DNA of 48,968 nt from Natronococcus amylolyticus DSM 10524. GTDB lineage: Archaea; Halobacteriota; Halobacteria; Halobacteriales; Natrialbaceae. Positions within the stretch are counted from its first letter, which is position 1. Every line of letters starts with the position of its first letter. The notes below the pieces were generated by a model that worked only from the letters and a program-made list of their open reading frames with translations, was not told the DNA's origin and did not search any database. Positions 41,014 to 48,968 of the stretch are shown here, in pieces. The stretch is taken from contig NZ_AOIB01000043.1 in NCBI RefSeq assembly GCF_000337675.1, positions 131,835 to 180,802 of the forward strand, in the 5' to 3' direction. The position numbers were made by a program, and so were the translations under genes.

Positions 41014-42252
41014 CTACTCCTCGTCGAAGAGTTCCTCACCTTCGACCATCTGCTCCTCGACGACGTCCATGTCGAGGGTGACGCCGAGTCCGGGCTCCTC
41101 GGGGATCTCGATGTAGCCATCCTCGATGACGTCCTCTTGGACAATGTCCTCCCACCAGTCGAGCTCGTAGGAGTGGTACTCGACGGCCAGCGAGTTCGAG
41201 ATGGCGGCGCCGACGTGGGCGCTGGCCATCGTCGCGACCGGCGAGGAGACGTTGTGCATCGCGACCGGGATGTAGTACATGTCCGCGAGGTCGGCGATCT
41301 TCCGGGTCTCGCGCATACCGCCCACTTTGGGCATGTCGGGCGCGATGATGTCGACGGCCTGGTTCTCGATGAGGCTGCGCTGGCCGTGCTTGCGGTAGAC
41401 GTTCTCGCCCACGGTGATCGGAGTCGACGTGCTCTGGGTGACCTCCCGCTGGACGTCGTGGTTCTCCGGCGGGACGGGGTCCTCGAGCCACCAGACGTCG
41501 TACTCCTCGAGACGCTGGGCCAGGCGCTTGCCGCTGCCGCCCGAGAACGTCCAGTGGCAGTCGAAGGCGACGTCGGCGCGGTGGCCGACGCGCTCGGTGA
41601 TCGCCTCGACGATGCTGGCCTTGTGCTCGACCTCGACGCCGCGCAGGTGACGGTTGGCGCGGTCCTTCTCGTGGCCCGAGGGGACGTCGAGGTCGAACTT
41701 CAGGGCGTCGTAGCCCAGCTCCTCGACGACGCGTTCGGCCTCGTCGGCGCAGGCGGCGGGGTCGGCCTCCTCCTCGGTGTGACAGTCGCAGTACACCCGC
41801 ACCTCGTCGCGGTACTTGCCGCCGAGCAGCTGGTAGGCCGGGACCTCGAGGATCTTGCCCGCCAGATCGTGCAGGGCGACCTCGATACCCGAGATCGCGG
41901 TGACGGTGACACCGCCGAGCGAGCCCTCGCCGGACATCTTTTGGACGAGGTGTTCGGTGAGTCGGTCGATGTCGAGCGGGTTCTCGCCCTGCAGGAACGG
42001 CCGCATCCGCTCGATGAGTTCTGGTGCGCCGGCGCCCCAGTAGGCTTCGCCGGTGCCGACGATGCCGGCGTCGGTGTAGACGCGCACGAGCGTCCACGGG
42101 AAGTTGCCGTCGATCATCGTCGTCTGGACGTCCGTGATCTCGACGTCGCGGCCGTTGCCGCGCTCGCCGGTGACGCCCATCGTCTCCGCGGAGAGCTCCC
42201 GCATCGTGTACTCCGCGTTCGGATCGTGTAGCTTCGAGTAGTCGACTCCCAT
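41014..42252 (-). CDS. gnaD: D-gluconate dehydratase-like enolase-superfamily enzyme
   Basis: A 412-residue mandelate-racemase/enolase-superfamily enzyme. Metal ligands are Asp231 (AFDCHW), Glu257 (WWLEDPVPPEN) and Glu283 (VGENVYR). Acid/base candidates are Lys185 (LKFDLD) and His333 (VAMHNVSSP). The superfamily dehydrates sugar acids; the neighbouring glucose dehydrogenase and KD(P)G aldolase make gluconate to 2-keto-3-deoxygluconate the likely reaction, as for Haloferax GnaD. Another aldonate (xylonate, galactonate) is possible. Confidence 0.82.
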   Translation of the reverse strand: MGVDYSKLHDPNAEYTMRELSAETMGVTGERGNGRDVEITDVQTTMIDGNFPWTLVRVYTDAGIVGTGEAYWGAGAPELIERMRPFLQGENPLDIDRLTEHLVQKMSGEGSLGGVTVTAISGIEVALHDLAGKILEVPAYQLLGGKYRDEVRVYCDCHTEEEADPAACADEAERVVEELGYDALKFDLDVPSGHEKDRANRHLRGVEVEHKASIVEAITERVGHRADVAFDCHWTFSGGSGKRLAQRLEEYDVWWLEDPVPPENHDVQREVTQSTSTPITVGENVYRKHGQRSLIENQAVDIIAPDMPKVGGMRETRKIADLADMYYIPVAMHNVSSPVATMASAHVGAAISNSLAVEYHSYELDWWEDIVQEDVIEDGYIEIPEEPGLGVTLDMDVVEEQMVEGEELFDEE

Positions 42253-42327
42253 GGAGGGCAGTACTCACTCGTGATCGGGTAATTGTTTCTATTCCGGGAC
42301 ACACTCTCAGGCATGCGGGTACGACTG

Positions 42328-42344
42328 TCGGCACTACGTGCCGA
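42328..42344 (-). terminator. Hairpin after the glucose dehydrogenase gene
   Basis: TCGGCAC and GTGCCGA are perfect 7-base arms with a 3-base loop, about 50 bases beyond the gdh stop and before the gnaD promoter. No T-run follows, so it may end or process the transcript. Confidence 0.35.
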
Positions 42345-42395
42345 TAGCCGCTGAAGCGCACGCGGCGTTCGCACGGTCCGAGTCGCCCCGACGGC

Positions 42396-43466
42396 TTACT
42401 CGAGGGACGAGAACTCGACGGCCGTCTTCACGACGTCGTCGCCGGTCTCGAACGCCCGCTCGTACTCGTCGAGTCCGTAGACGCCCGTGACGAGGTCGTC
42501 GAACAGCCACTCTGGCAGCCCCTCGAGCGTGTCGGTGGCGGCCTCGAAGTGGCCCCGATTGGAGTTGACCGAGCCTACGAGCGCCTTGTTCTGCAGGACG
42601 AACTCCCGGTGGAGGCGACCGCCATCGACCTCGAACGACCAGGACTCGGGGACCCCCAGTAGGGCGCCGACGCCGTTTGGCGCGAGCGCCTCGATCGTCT
42701 CGAAGGCGTGTTTCGCGTAGCCGGTCGCCTCGTAGACGAAGTCGACCGACTCGTAGGCGTCGGGGATCTCGGGAACCGGCGTCTCCCGCGAGTCGACGTA
42801 GGTCGCCCCGAGCTTCTCGACGATGTCGATCGTCGGATCGGGGCGGTCCCGTCGGCCGAGACAGTACGTGCGATCGAAGCCGAGCGTCTCCTCGCACATT
42901 GCCAGCGTCAGCAGGCCGAGCGAGCCGTTGCCCAGGACGAGCGCAGTCTCGGGCTCCCACTCGAACGCCGAGCGGGAGGCGACGGCGTGTTCGATCGCCT
43001 TCTCGGAGACGCTGATCGGTTCGACCAGGAATCCGAGGTGGGCGAGCCGTTCGGGAATCGGGACGAGCGTCTCGGCGGGACTCGTGAAGTACTCCGCCAT
43101 GAAGCCGTGGGCGCCGACGATACCCCGCTCGAGGTACTCACCCTCGCGAGCCATGTCGGGTTCGCCGCGCTCGAAGTACTCGTTGGTGCCGTTGGGCGGT
43201 CTTCGGACGGTCGGGACGACGTAGTCGCCCTCCTCGAGATCGGTGCCGTTCGGATCCTCGACGACGCCGACGGCCTCGTGACCCAGTACGAGGCGGTCCT
43301 CGCCGGGCGGCACCTCGCCGTGGTGGCCCGCGATGACCTCGTGGTCGGTGCCGTCGACGCCGACGCGGAGCGTCCGGACGAGTGCCTCGCCGTCGCTCGG
43401 TTCGGGGAGCGGGCGCTCGACGACCGTCGGTTCGCCGGCACCCGGTTCGACTGCGATCGCCTTCAT
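42396..43466 (-). CDS. gdh: Glucose 1-dehydrogenase, MDR family
   Basis: A 356-residue medium-chain dehydrogenase matching haloarchaeal glucose dehydrogenases. The catalytic zinc residues are Asp38 (GVDGTDHEV) and His63-Glu64 (LGHEAVG). The substrate-site motif IVGAHGFMAEYF and LVEPISVSEKAIEHA are typical, and the NAD(P) loop is LGNGSLGLL (about 182-190). It oxidises glucose to gluconolactone, the first step of the semi-phosphorylative Entner-Doudoroff pathway. Confidence 0.92.
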   Translation of the reverse strand: MKAIAVEPGAGEPTVVERPLPEPSDGEALVRTLRVGVDGTDHEVIAGHHGEVPPGEDRLVLGHEAVGVVEDPNGTDLEEGDYVVPTVRRPPNGTNEYFERGEPDMAREGEYLERGIVGAHGFMAEYFTSPAETLVPIPERLAHLGFLVEPISVSEKAIEHAVASRSAFEWEPETALVLGNGSLGLLTLAMCEETLGFDRTYCLGRRDRPDPTIDIVEKLGATYVDSRETPVPEIPDAYESVDFVYEATGYAKHAFETIEALAPNGVGALLGVPESWSFEVDGGRLHREFVLQNKALVGSVNSNRGHFEAATDTLEGLPEWLFDDLVTGVYGLDEYERAFETGDDVVKTAVEFSSLE

Positions 43467-43488
43467 GGCTCGAGATAGGAGTCGAGCG

Positions 43489-43496
43489 AATAAAAG
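43489..43496 (-). promoter_or_regulatory. TATA-like box of gdh
   Basis: CTTTTATT on the minus strand lies 23-30 bases before the gdh ATG. Confidence 0.5.
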
Positions 43497-43498
43497 AT

Positions 43499-43514
43499 TA
43501 CGCTATCTGTAGTA
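43499..43514 (-). promoter_or_regulatory. TrmB-box-like site upstream of gdh
   Basis: Minus strand TACT-ACAGATA-GCGTA differs by one base from the published Halobacterium TrmB consensus TACT-N7/8-GAGTA. It sits immediately upstream of the TATA-like box, an activator-type position. A TrmB-family gene is encoded 1 kb away. Confidence 0.5.
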
Positions 43515-43524
43515 AATATTTGAA

Positions 43525-43544
43525 CGACGGTCGGGGGACCGTCG
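43525..43544 (-). terminator. Hairpin terminator after kdgA
   Basis: CGACGGTC and GACCGTCG are perfect 8-base arms with a 4-base loop, followed on the minus strand by TTCAAATATTTA. It lies about 95 bases past the kdgA stop, before the gdh promoter. Confidence 0.5.
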
Positions 43545-43639
43545 GTACCGATTCGCGGACCCGGTCGCCGGGGTCCACAGACTCGAGCACCGTCGCTACT
43601 CGCGTCTCGAGCTCGCAGCAAAACCGCCCGCTGAGATCG

Positions 43640-44293
43640 CTACTCGCCGCGCGCCTCCTCGACGGCCTCGACGAACGCGGCGGCCGTCTCTCGAACCCCC
43701 TCCATGTCGCCGTCGGCGATCGCGTCGTAGTCGACGATCGCGCTCCCGGCGCCGACGGCGACCGCGCCGGCCTCGAGGTAGTCGGCGACGTTGTCGGTCC
43801 CGATCCCGCCGGTCGGGACCACGTCGACGTCGCCCAGTGGGCCCTGCAGGGCGCCGATATGTCCGGGACCGACTGTCGAGGCGGGGAACATCTTCAGTAC
43901 GTCCGCACCCGCGTCGATCGCGGTGACGGCCTCGGTCGGCGTCATGACGCCGGGCGCCGAGAGCACGCCGTGGCGGTTACAGACCGTCACGACCTCGGGG
44001 TCGACGTGGGGCGAGACGACGAACTCGGCGCCCGCGTCGATCACCGACTGGGCGCTGGCGGCGTCCAGAACGGTGCCCGCGCCGACGACGGTGTCCGTTC
44101 CCTCGAGTTCGCGGTCGATCGCCGCGAGCTTCTCGTACGTTCGCGTCCCGTCCGCGGTCACCTCGAGCGCGCCGACGCCGGCCTCCGACATCGCGCGGGC
44201 GACCGGAACGACGTCATCCTCGTCGACCCCGCGGAGGACGGCAAGCGCGCCGCTTTCGACGATTCGCTCCTTGACGGCTTCCGGCGAACTCAT
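43640..44293 (-). CDS. kdgA: 2-keto-3-deoxy-(6-phospho)gluconate aldolase, bacterial type
   Basis: A 217-residue class I aldolase of the Eda/KHG-KDPG family. Glu44 (ALEVTADG) and the Schiff-base Lys134 (VLKMFPAST) are in place, with GAGTVLDAASAQ and VPTGGIGTDNV binding phosphate. It splits KDPG to pyruvate and glyceraldehyde 3-phosphate. Most archaea outside haloarchaea use a dihydrodipicolinate-synthase-like aldolase instead, so this bacterial type points to ancient transfer. Confidence 0.9.
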   Translation of the reverse strand: MSSPEAVKERIVESGALAVLRGVDEDDVVPVARAMSEAGVGALEVTADGTRTYEKLAAIDRELEGTDTVVGAGTVLDAASAQSVIDAGAEFVVSPHVDPEVVTVCNRHGVLSAPGVMTPTEAVTAIDAGADVLKMFPASTVGPGHIGALQGPLGDVDVVPTGGIGTDNVADYLEAGAVAVGAGSAIVDYDAIADGDMEGVRETAAAFVEAVEEARGE

Positions 44294-44421
44294 CGACGAC
44301 CTCCGTCGGTACTCGCTCGGGTGATCGTCAGCCGTGCGTTCGTCGAACGTTCACTCGGTCGCGAAAGAGCGTTCATTACGACCGGGTTCGCGGCCCCCGG
44401 TCAAGAAAGTTGCCGAGCCGC

Positions 44422-45486
44422 CTACTCCGCCTCGAGTCGGCGGATCGTCACCGAGTCGGCCTCGAACTCCTCGAGGAAGGCGCCCGAACCCCCGATCGTG
44501 TACCGTTCGTCGTCGACCTCAAGTCGGAACGCGTTCTCGATCGGCAGCGTCGAGGTTGCGGGCCGAACGAGGCTCTGGCGAACGTCGACGATCTCTCCGG
44601 TCAGCGTCGCGGGCAGGTCACGGTCGCCGATTGGTCGTCCCGTAACCGTCGCCTCGAGTCGCGTGTCGGCCGCCCGGTGGAGGGCGATCTGGAAGACCGC
44701 GTTCCGAAATCCCTCGTAGGTCCGTGGAAGTTCGCGAGGGGCGGTGACGTACCGCTCCTCGGCGGTCGGCCAGTAGTTCGCCAGGAACGAGCCCGCCAGA
44801 ACGGGCGCGAGCTGTTCCTGGGTGAGCGAGATCGCCCGGGTTTCGCTCGTCGAGTCGGTCAGCAACTCGCTGGGCGCGAGCAGCCCGTGTCGTCGGTCGA
44901 CCGTCAGCATCGTCGGCACCAGCGCGTCCCACGTTCGAACCGTACTCGCGGTGCCGGCCAGCGAGGCGATATCCTGGCGCTCGCTCTCGGCGCCGCCGAG
45001 CAACAACAGGACGAGCACTCCGCGGTCGACGGTTTCCTCGAGCGTCGACCGGATCTGCGGGAGCACCTCGGCGGGCAGCGACAGCGTCACCTCGGTCTCG
45101 GCGTCGGCGAGCAGGCTCCGGATCCGCTTCCGTACCGTCTGTCGGGACTTGATCACCTCGAACTGCTCGCCCGGTCGCTCGGTCTCGGTGTAGCGGGTTC
45201 TGATCTCGGGTTCGATCTCCTCGACGCTGCGAGTGAGCCGATCGACGACCGTCTCGGGCGCAACCGGCCTGATCAGCGTCGGTACCGAGTGGTCGTCGAC
45301 CTCGACGAACCCTCGGTCCTCGAGTTCCTCGCTGATGCTGTAGACGTACCGCTTGGAGACATCGGCGGCGTCAGCGATCGTGCTCGCCTTTGACTCCCCG
45401 TGCTCGAGGATCGCGAGGTAGGTGTCAATCTCCTTCCTCGAGAGGCCGAACCGCTCGAGCAATCCGGCGAGATCGTCGTCGTCCAT
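44422..45486 (-). CDS. trmB: TrmB-family transcriptional regulator
   Basis: A 354-residue regulator. The winged HTH is GLSRKEIDTYLAILEHGESKASTIADAADVSKRYVY (about 10-50). A coiled linker follows, then a nuclease-fold region (QTVRKRIRSLLADAETEVTLSL) and the C-terminal sugar-binding domain typical of TrmB. The family senses glucose and controls glycolytic, gluconeogenic and sugar-uptake genes. The ATG at 45486 gives [14 protein letters not shown]. It diverges from the glucoamylase gene, sharing a 145-base control region. Confidence 0.9.
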   Translation of the reverse strand: MDDDDLAGLLERFGLSRKEIDTYLAILEHGESKASTIADAADVSKRYVYSISEELEDRGFVEVDDHSVPTLIRPVAPETVVDRLTRSVEEIEPEIRTRYTETERPGEQFEVIKSRQTVRKRIRSLLADAETEVTLSLPAEVLPQIRSTLEETVDRGVLVLLLLGGAESERQDIASLAGTASTVRTWDALVPTMLTVDRRHGLLAPSELLTDSTSETRAISLTQEQLAPVLAGSFLANYWPTAEERYVTAPRELPRTYEGFRNAVFQIALHRAADTRLEATVTGRPIGDRDLPATLTGEIVDVRQSLVRPATSTLPIENAFRLEVDDERYTIGGSGAFLEEFEADSVTIRRLEAE

Positions 45487-45554
45487 GTGTTTCTCACTCC
45501 AACGATCGATCGGTCGCTGTAAAAGATTCCCGATCGAACCGACCGGTGAACGAC

Positions 45555-45579
45555 TACTCTCGTGTGGTTCCACAAAGTA
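45555..45579. promoter_or_regulatory. Palindromic site between trmB and glucoamylase genes
   Basis: TACT-CTCG-TGTGG-TT-CCACA-A-AGTA: an inner perfect 5-2-5 palindrome flanked by inverted TACT/AGTA. It is about 20 bases upstream of the AAATTTTTC box that precedes the glucoamylase ATG, a good position for an operator. Confidence 0.45.
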
Positions 45580-45631
45580 AGAATACATTTTTCAACAAAT
45601 TTTTCTCAGCGCGGTTCGAACGACGGATACG

Positions 45632-47665
45632 ATGGAACTGTACGACGCTCTCGACGACGTCAAGCGCTCCCGCGGCGATCCCCGCCGGTTTTCCGGCGAG
45701 CGTCGCTCGACCGACGGGCTGTTCTCCGGGCTCGACGATCGGCTCGTCCACGTCGCCCCGAACGGCTCGCTCAGAGACTACTCGTATCCGCTGTCCGGAC
45801 TCGCGGGGATCGAACGCTCCCGCTTCGGTCTCGAGATCGACGGCGACGTCTCCTGGTTCGACGACTCGGCCCAACGGTACGTCGACGACACCGCGATCGT
45901 CGAGACCGTCCACGAGGTCGGCGACCACACCTGCCGACAGTACGACCTGACGCTCGGGCGGCTCCACCTCACGGCGTTTACCCTCGAGGGAGCCGACGAC
46001 ACCGAGGCGACGATCCGGGCCTGCGTCGGGTTCGCCCCCGACAACCAGACGGGTCGGATCGGGCAGCTCCGCCACGGCGACGCCGTCGAGGTCCACCACC
46101 GCAACGAGCGGGACCTCCTCGCGGCCTCGACCGATCTCTCGGTTATCGGCCACCCCTCGATCCGGTTCGAGGAGGTACTCGACGACGACCCCGTTCCGTT
46201 TCCGCGACCCGGGAGCGACGATCGCTACGAGGAGGATCGCCTGAGTCCGATCGCGGTGGTCGACGTCGAACTCTCGGGATCGGAGCCGACCGCGACGATC
46301 GCAACCCTGCTCTCGACGGACGACCGCGAGGCCGCCCTCGAGCGCGTTCGTGCGGACGTCGACGCGCACGCCGACCCCGAGGCGCTGCTCGAGGCGGGTC
46401 GACGGCAGGCCGGCGACCGACTACCCGAGACGACGTCCGGTATCGACGGGGGCTTTGCGGATCTCCGCGCGCTCTCCCTGCTCCGAACGCCGTCGGGGGC
46501 CCGGATCGCCGGCCCCGAGTTCGACCCGTTCTACCGGCACTCGGGCGGGTACGGCTACACCTGGTTTCGCGACGACGCCGAGATCGCCGGCTTCCTGCTC
46601 GAGGCCGATCGGCGGGCGGGGCTCGGACTCGACGAGTGGCACGCCGCCAGCGCCCGCTTCTACGTCGAAACCCAGCTCGAGGACGGCACCTGGCCCCACC
46701 GGGTCTGGCCCGACGACGGGAGCCTCGCTCCCGGCTGGGCCCACGGTCGGCTCGAGGCAGCCGACTCGGTCGACTACCAGGCCGACCAGACCGCCAGCGT
46801 CGCGGCCTACCTCGCGACCTACCTCCGGGTGATCGACGACGACAAGCGCGTCCGCGAGGCCGTCGTCGCCGCGCTTGAGGGACTGGACGACACCCTCGAG
46901 GCCGACGGCCTCCCCGGACGGGTCCAGAACGCCTGGGAAAACATGACCGGACGGTTCACCCACACCGCCGCGACCTACCTCGAGGCGTACGCGGCGATCG
47001 CCCGGGCGCCGCTGCCCGACGACGTCACGGCGCATGCACGCGAGAGCGCGCGAACGGTCTACGAGGGGCTCGACGCGCTATGGGTGTCCGAGCGGGGCTG
47101 TTACGCACTCCGACTCGAGGACGGCGACCTCGACGAGCGTCTCGACGGGAGTACGCTCGCGCTGACCGCCGCCCACCGCGAGTACGCCGCGATCGGAACC
47201 GTCGACGACGAGCGACTCGATCGCCTCGTCTCTCACCTCGAGACGACGATCGACGGACTCTACCGCGATCCCGAGGGCCCGATCGAGGGACTCGCCCGCT
47301 TCGAGGGCGACCCGTGGCGGGTCGCCGATGGGGTGGAGCCGAAGATTTGGACGGTGACGACCGCGTGGGGCGCCCACGCGTCGGCGGAGCTCCACGAACT
47401 GCTCGCTGCGTCGGGCCACGACGCCGCCCCGGAGTTCGACGCTCGCGCTCGAGCGCTGCTGGAGCTCGTCGCTCCGGGTGGGCCGCTGCGAAGCGAGGGC
47501 GAGTACCTGCCCGAGCAGTTCTTCGACGACGGGACGCCCGACAGCGCGACGCCGCTGGGGTGGCCCCACGCGATCCGGCTCGCGACGGCGACGGCGCTCG
47601 AGGGACGTGATCTCGAGGCATCGGACGGTGGTCGTCTCAACGGACGTCCGGCGAGTCGCGAGTGA
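45632..47665 (+). CDS. GH15 glucoamylase
   Basis: A 677-residue GH15 enzyme with an N-terminal beta-sandwich (1-260) and a catalytic (alpha/alpha)6 barrel. SGGYGYTWFRDDAEIAGFLL, GTWPHRVWPDDG, VDYQADQTASV, QNAWENMTG (general acid Glu), WTVTTAWGAHASAELHE, LPEQFFDD (general base Glu) and TPLGWPHAIRL are all recognisable. It releases glucose from the non-reducing ends of alpha-glucans. No signal peptide is seen, so it acts on internal glycogen or imported maltodextrin. It differs from the GH15 at 37.6 kb in subfamily. Confidence 0.9.
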   Translation: MELYDALDDVKRSRGDPRRFSGERRSTDGLFSGLDDRLVHVAPNGSLRDYSYPLSGLAGIERSRFGLEIDGDVSWFDDSAQRYVDDTAIVETVHEVGDHTCRQYDLTLGRLHLTAFTLEGADDTEATIRACVGFAPDNQTGRIGQLRHGDAVEVHHRNERDLLAASTDLSVIGHPSIRFEEVLDDDPVPFPRPGSDDRYEEDRLSPIAVVDVELSGSEPTATIATLLSTDDREAALERVRADVDAHADPEALLEAGRRQAGDRLPETTSGIDGGFADLRALSLLRTPSGARIAGPEFDPFYRHSGGYGYTWFRDDAEIAGFLLEADRRAGLGLDEWHAASARFYVETQLEDGTWPHRVWPDDGSLAPGWAHGRLEAADSVDYQADQTASVAAYLATYLRVIDDDKRVREAVVAALEGLDDTLEADGLPGRVQNAWENMTGRFTHTAATYLEAYAAIARAPLPDDVTAHARESARTVYEGLDALWVSERGCYALRLEDGDLDERLDGSTLALTAAHREYAAIGTVDDERLDRLVSHLETTIDGLYRDPEGPIEGLARFEGDPWRVADGVEPKIWTVTTAWGAHASAELHELLAASGHDAAPEFDARARALLELVAPGGPLRSEGEYLPEQFFDDGTPDSATPLGWPHAIRLATATALEGRDLEASDGGRLNGRPASRE

Positions 47666-47778
47666 CCGCGCAAGACCGTCCTGCCGCGCTACTGTTGCGG
47701 TAGAACGCGGCGTCCGCTTCTCGGGTTCCGGAACCGATGTCGACGGAAAGCACGTAAAAAGGATGAACGGTCGACGTC

Positions 47779-48950
47779 TCAGGCCAGCGGCACGATCGAG
47801 GCAACGACCGTGATGATTATGAACGCCGTCACCGAGATGATCGTCGTCAGCGCCGTCCAGATCTTGACCGTCTCCATCTGCGTGAGGCCGCCGATCTCCT
47901 TGATCAGCCAGAAGCCGCTGTCGTTGTACCACGAGCAGATGTTCCCGCCGGCGCCGATGATGAGCGCGAGGTAGACCGGGTGAACCGCCAGGTCGGGAAC
48001 CTGTGGCGCCATGATCCCCGCTGTCGTGATCATCGCGACGGTCGCCGACCCCTGTGCGATGCGGATCGCGGCGGCGACGAGCCACGCCGAGATGAGCACG
48101 GTTACGCCACCGCCGGCACCGACGGCAACCAGGTCCGTGATGTACTCGCCGATTCCCGAGGCCGCGAGCAGCCCGCCGAACGCGCCACCCGCGGAGGTGA
48201 TCGCGGCGATGTGGGCGCCGCTCTTGAGCGACTCGGTGAGTTCGTCCGTCCAGACGCTCTGGTCGATCGAGCGAGCCCGAAGGTACGTTATCGCGGCGGC
48301 GAGGGCCGCGGCGGTCAACGCGAAGTTAGGGTCGCCCAGGAAGCTCGTCGCCGGCTGGGCCGCCTCGAGGGCTCCTTCCGCTCCGGCGAACGGTGCGGCG
48401 CCGTCCGCGGCGAGGTCGACCAGGAAGTCGTTGGTCGTGTTCGACGCGACGAGTACCACCGCCAGCAGGATCGGAAGCGACGCCTCGAATACGCCCGGAA
48501 GCTCGCTGATCGGGCGTTCGGCGCGCTCGTGGACCTCTTCGGGGGTCGATCCCATCGTCTCCCGGAGCGGGATGTCGTCGAGGCGGGCGTTGATCCACTT
48601 TCCGTAGAGGATCCCGGAAACCGCTGCCGTCGGGATGGCGACCAGGATCCCGCCGAGCATCATGGCCCCGAGGTCAACCGCGTCGCCGAGTTCCGCCGCT
48701 ACCGCGAGGGGGCCTGGCGTCGGCGGGACGAAGACGTGGGTCGTCGCCGCACCGGCGCCAATGACACAGATGAACAGCGCGTAGTCACGTCCGGTTCGGG
48801 CCCGCATCGACCGGGCTAGCGGTGCCAGCAGGAAGAAGACGTTGTCGAAGAAAACGGGGATCGACAGGGCGCTACTGCTGCCCCACAGCGCGAGGTAGGA
48901 CTTGTCCTCACCGGTCGTCGACTGGAAGGAGCGAACGATCCGTTCTGCAG
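47779..48950 (-). CDS. gntP: GntP-family gluconate:H+ symporter, 5' truncated
   Basis: The 3' 390 codons of a GntP permease. LALWGSSSALSIPVFFDNVFFLLAPLARSM (partly shown) at the visible N-terminal side, VFVPPTPGPLAVA, GGAFGGLLAASGIG, IAQGSATVAMITTAGIMAP and ICSWYNDSGFWLI are family hallmarks. It imports gluconate or related aldonates, matching gnaD, gdh and kdgA nearby. Native sequence ends at 48950. The apparent in-frame stop at 48958-48960 belongs to adapter, not to the gene. Confidence 0.92.
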
Positions 48951-48968
48951 CTGTCTCTTATACACATC
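48951..48968. other. Nextera/Tn5 mosaic-end adapter remnant
   Basis: CTGTCTCTTATACACATC is the first 18 bases of the 19-base Tn5 mosaic end as read through in Nextera libraries. It follows directly on intact gntP coding sequence. It is sequencing artefact and should be trimmed. Confidence 0.96.

Noticed and set aside
48958..48960. In-frame stop in gntP suggesting a pseudogene
   Set aside because: The codon lies inside the adapter sequence, so it is not genomic.
1..48968. tRNA, rRNA and CRISPR search by eye
   Set aside because: No cloverleaf with a GTTCRANNC T-arm in the gaps, no rRNA motif and no regularly spaced repeats were seen. An automated covariance search could still find a cryptic RNA.

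Overview
The window reads as chromosomal DNA of a halophilic archaeon (class Halobacteria). The DNA is GC-rich with strong third-position bias, nearly every predicted protein is rich in Asp and Glu, and the palindrome CTCGAG (Leu-Glu codons) recurs throughout. The informational genes are archaeal: Spt5, Sec61 gamma, aEF-1 beta, NreA, a Pab1020-type RNA ligase and a HARP-type PIN protein. Many genes have a TATA-like box about 20-35 bases before the start codon, as expected of leaderless haloarchaeal transcripts. The sugar genes and CTCGAG richness suggest Natrialbaceae, but that is only an impression. The last 18 bases are an exact Nextera/Tn5 mosaic-end sequence, so the window ends at a contig end carrying adapter.

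Layout. 0-2.2 kb: 3' part of a trans-sulfuration enzyme, an MBL-fold hydrolase and a small membrane protein. 2.2-5.1 kb: RNA ligase and its partner PIN protein (RNA-free RNase P family) around two unknown small genes. 5.2-7.6 kb: an orphan tricarboxylate-type binding lipoprotein facing an MFS transporter. 7.7-9.9 kb: aEF-1 beta with a zinc micro-protein, the repair protein NreA and a 51-residue membrane protein. 9.9-16.3 kb: AI-2E family permease, DUF302, CPBP protease, DUF5789-like, membrane and zinc-ribbon proteins, CinA and an aminotransferase. 16.5-25.2 kb: Get3/ArsA ATPase, UspA, MFS and DASS transporters, tautomerase, SDR and endonuclease V. 25.2-26.2 kb: a rhomboid protease.

26.4-30.3 kb is the most system-like region: four translationally coupled genes encoding a degenerate histidine-kinase/receiver protein, an intact CheY-like receiver, a membrane-anchored HEAT-like protein and a processive family 2 glycosyltransferase. 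It looks like a regulated exopolysaccharide synthase. It is followed by DUF5788-like, PolX, Mut7-C and a small gene. secE-spt5 lies at 34.3-35.0 kb, and just beyond spt5 is a ghost of a second spt5 3' end that keeps the protein sequence with only synonymous changes.

35.3-39.5 kb holds an F420-dependent oxidoreductase, an HtrA-like protease and a GH15 enzyme. An AT-richer island at 39.5-41.0 kb carries a Bat-type regulator and a small zinc-ribbon gene and is flanked by short inverted repeats. 41.0-48.95 kb is a sugar module: gluconate dehydratase, glucose dehydrogenase, KD(P)G aldolase, TrmB-family regulator, GH15 glucoamylase and a GntP-type gluconate permease. Together these would take glucan to glucose, gluconate, 2-keto-3-deoxygluconate and, through a kinase not present here, to pyruvate and glyceraldehyde 3-phosphate (semi-phosphorylative Entner-Doudoroff route). 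No tRNA, rRNA, CRISPR array or intact insertion sequence was seen.
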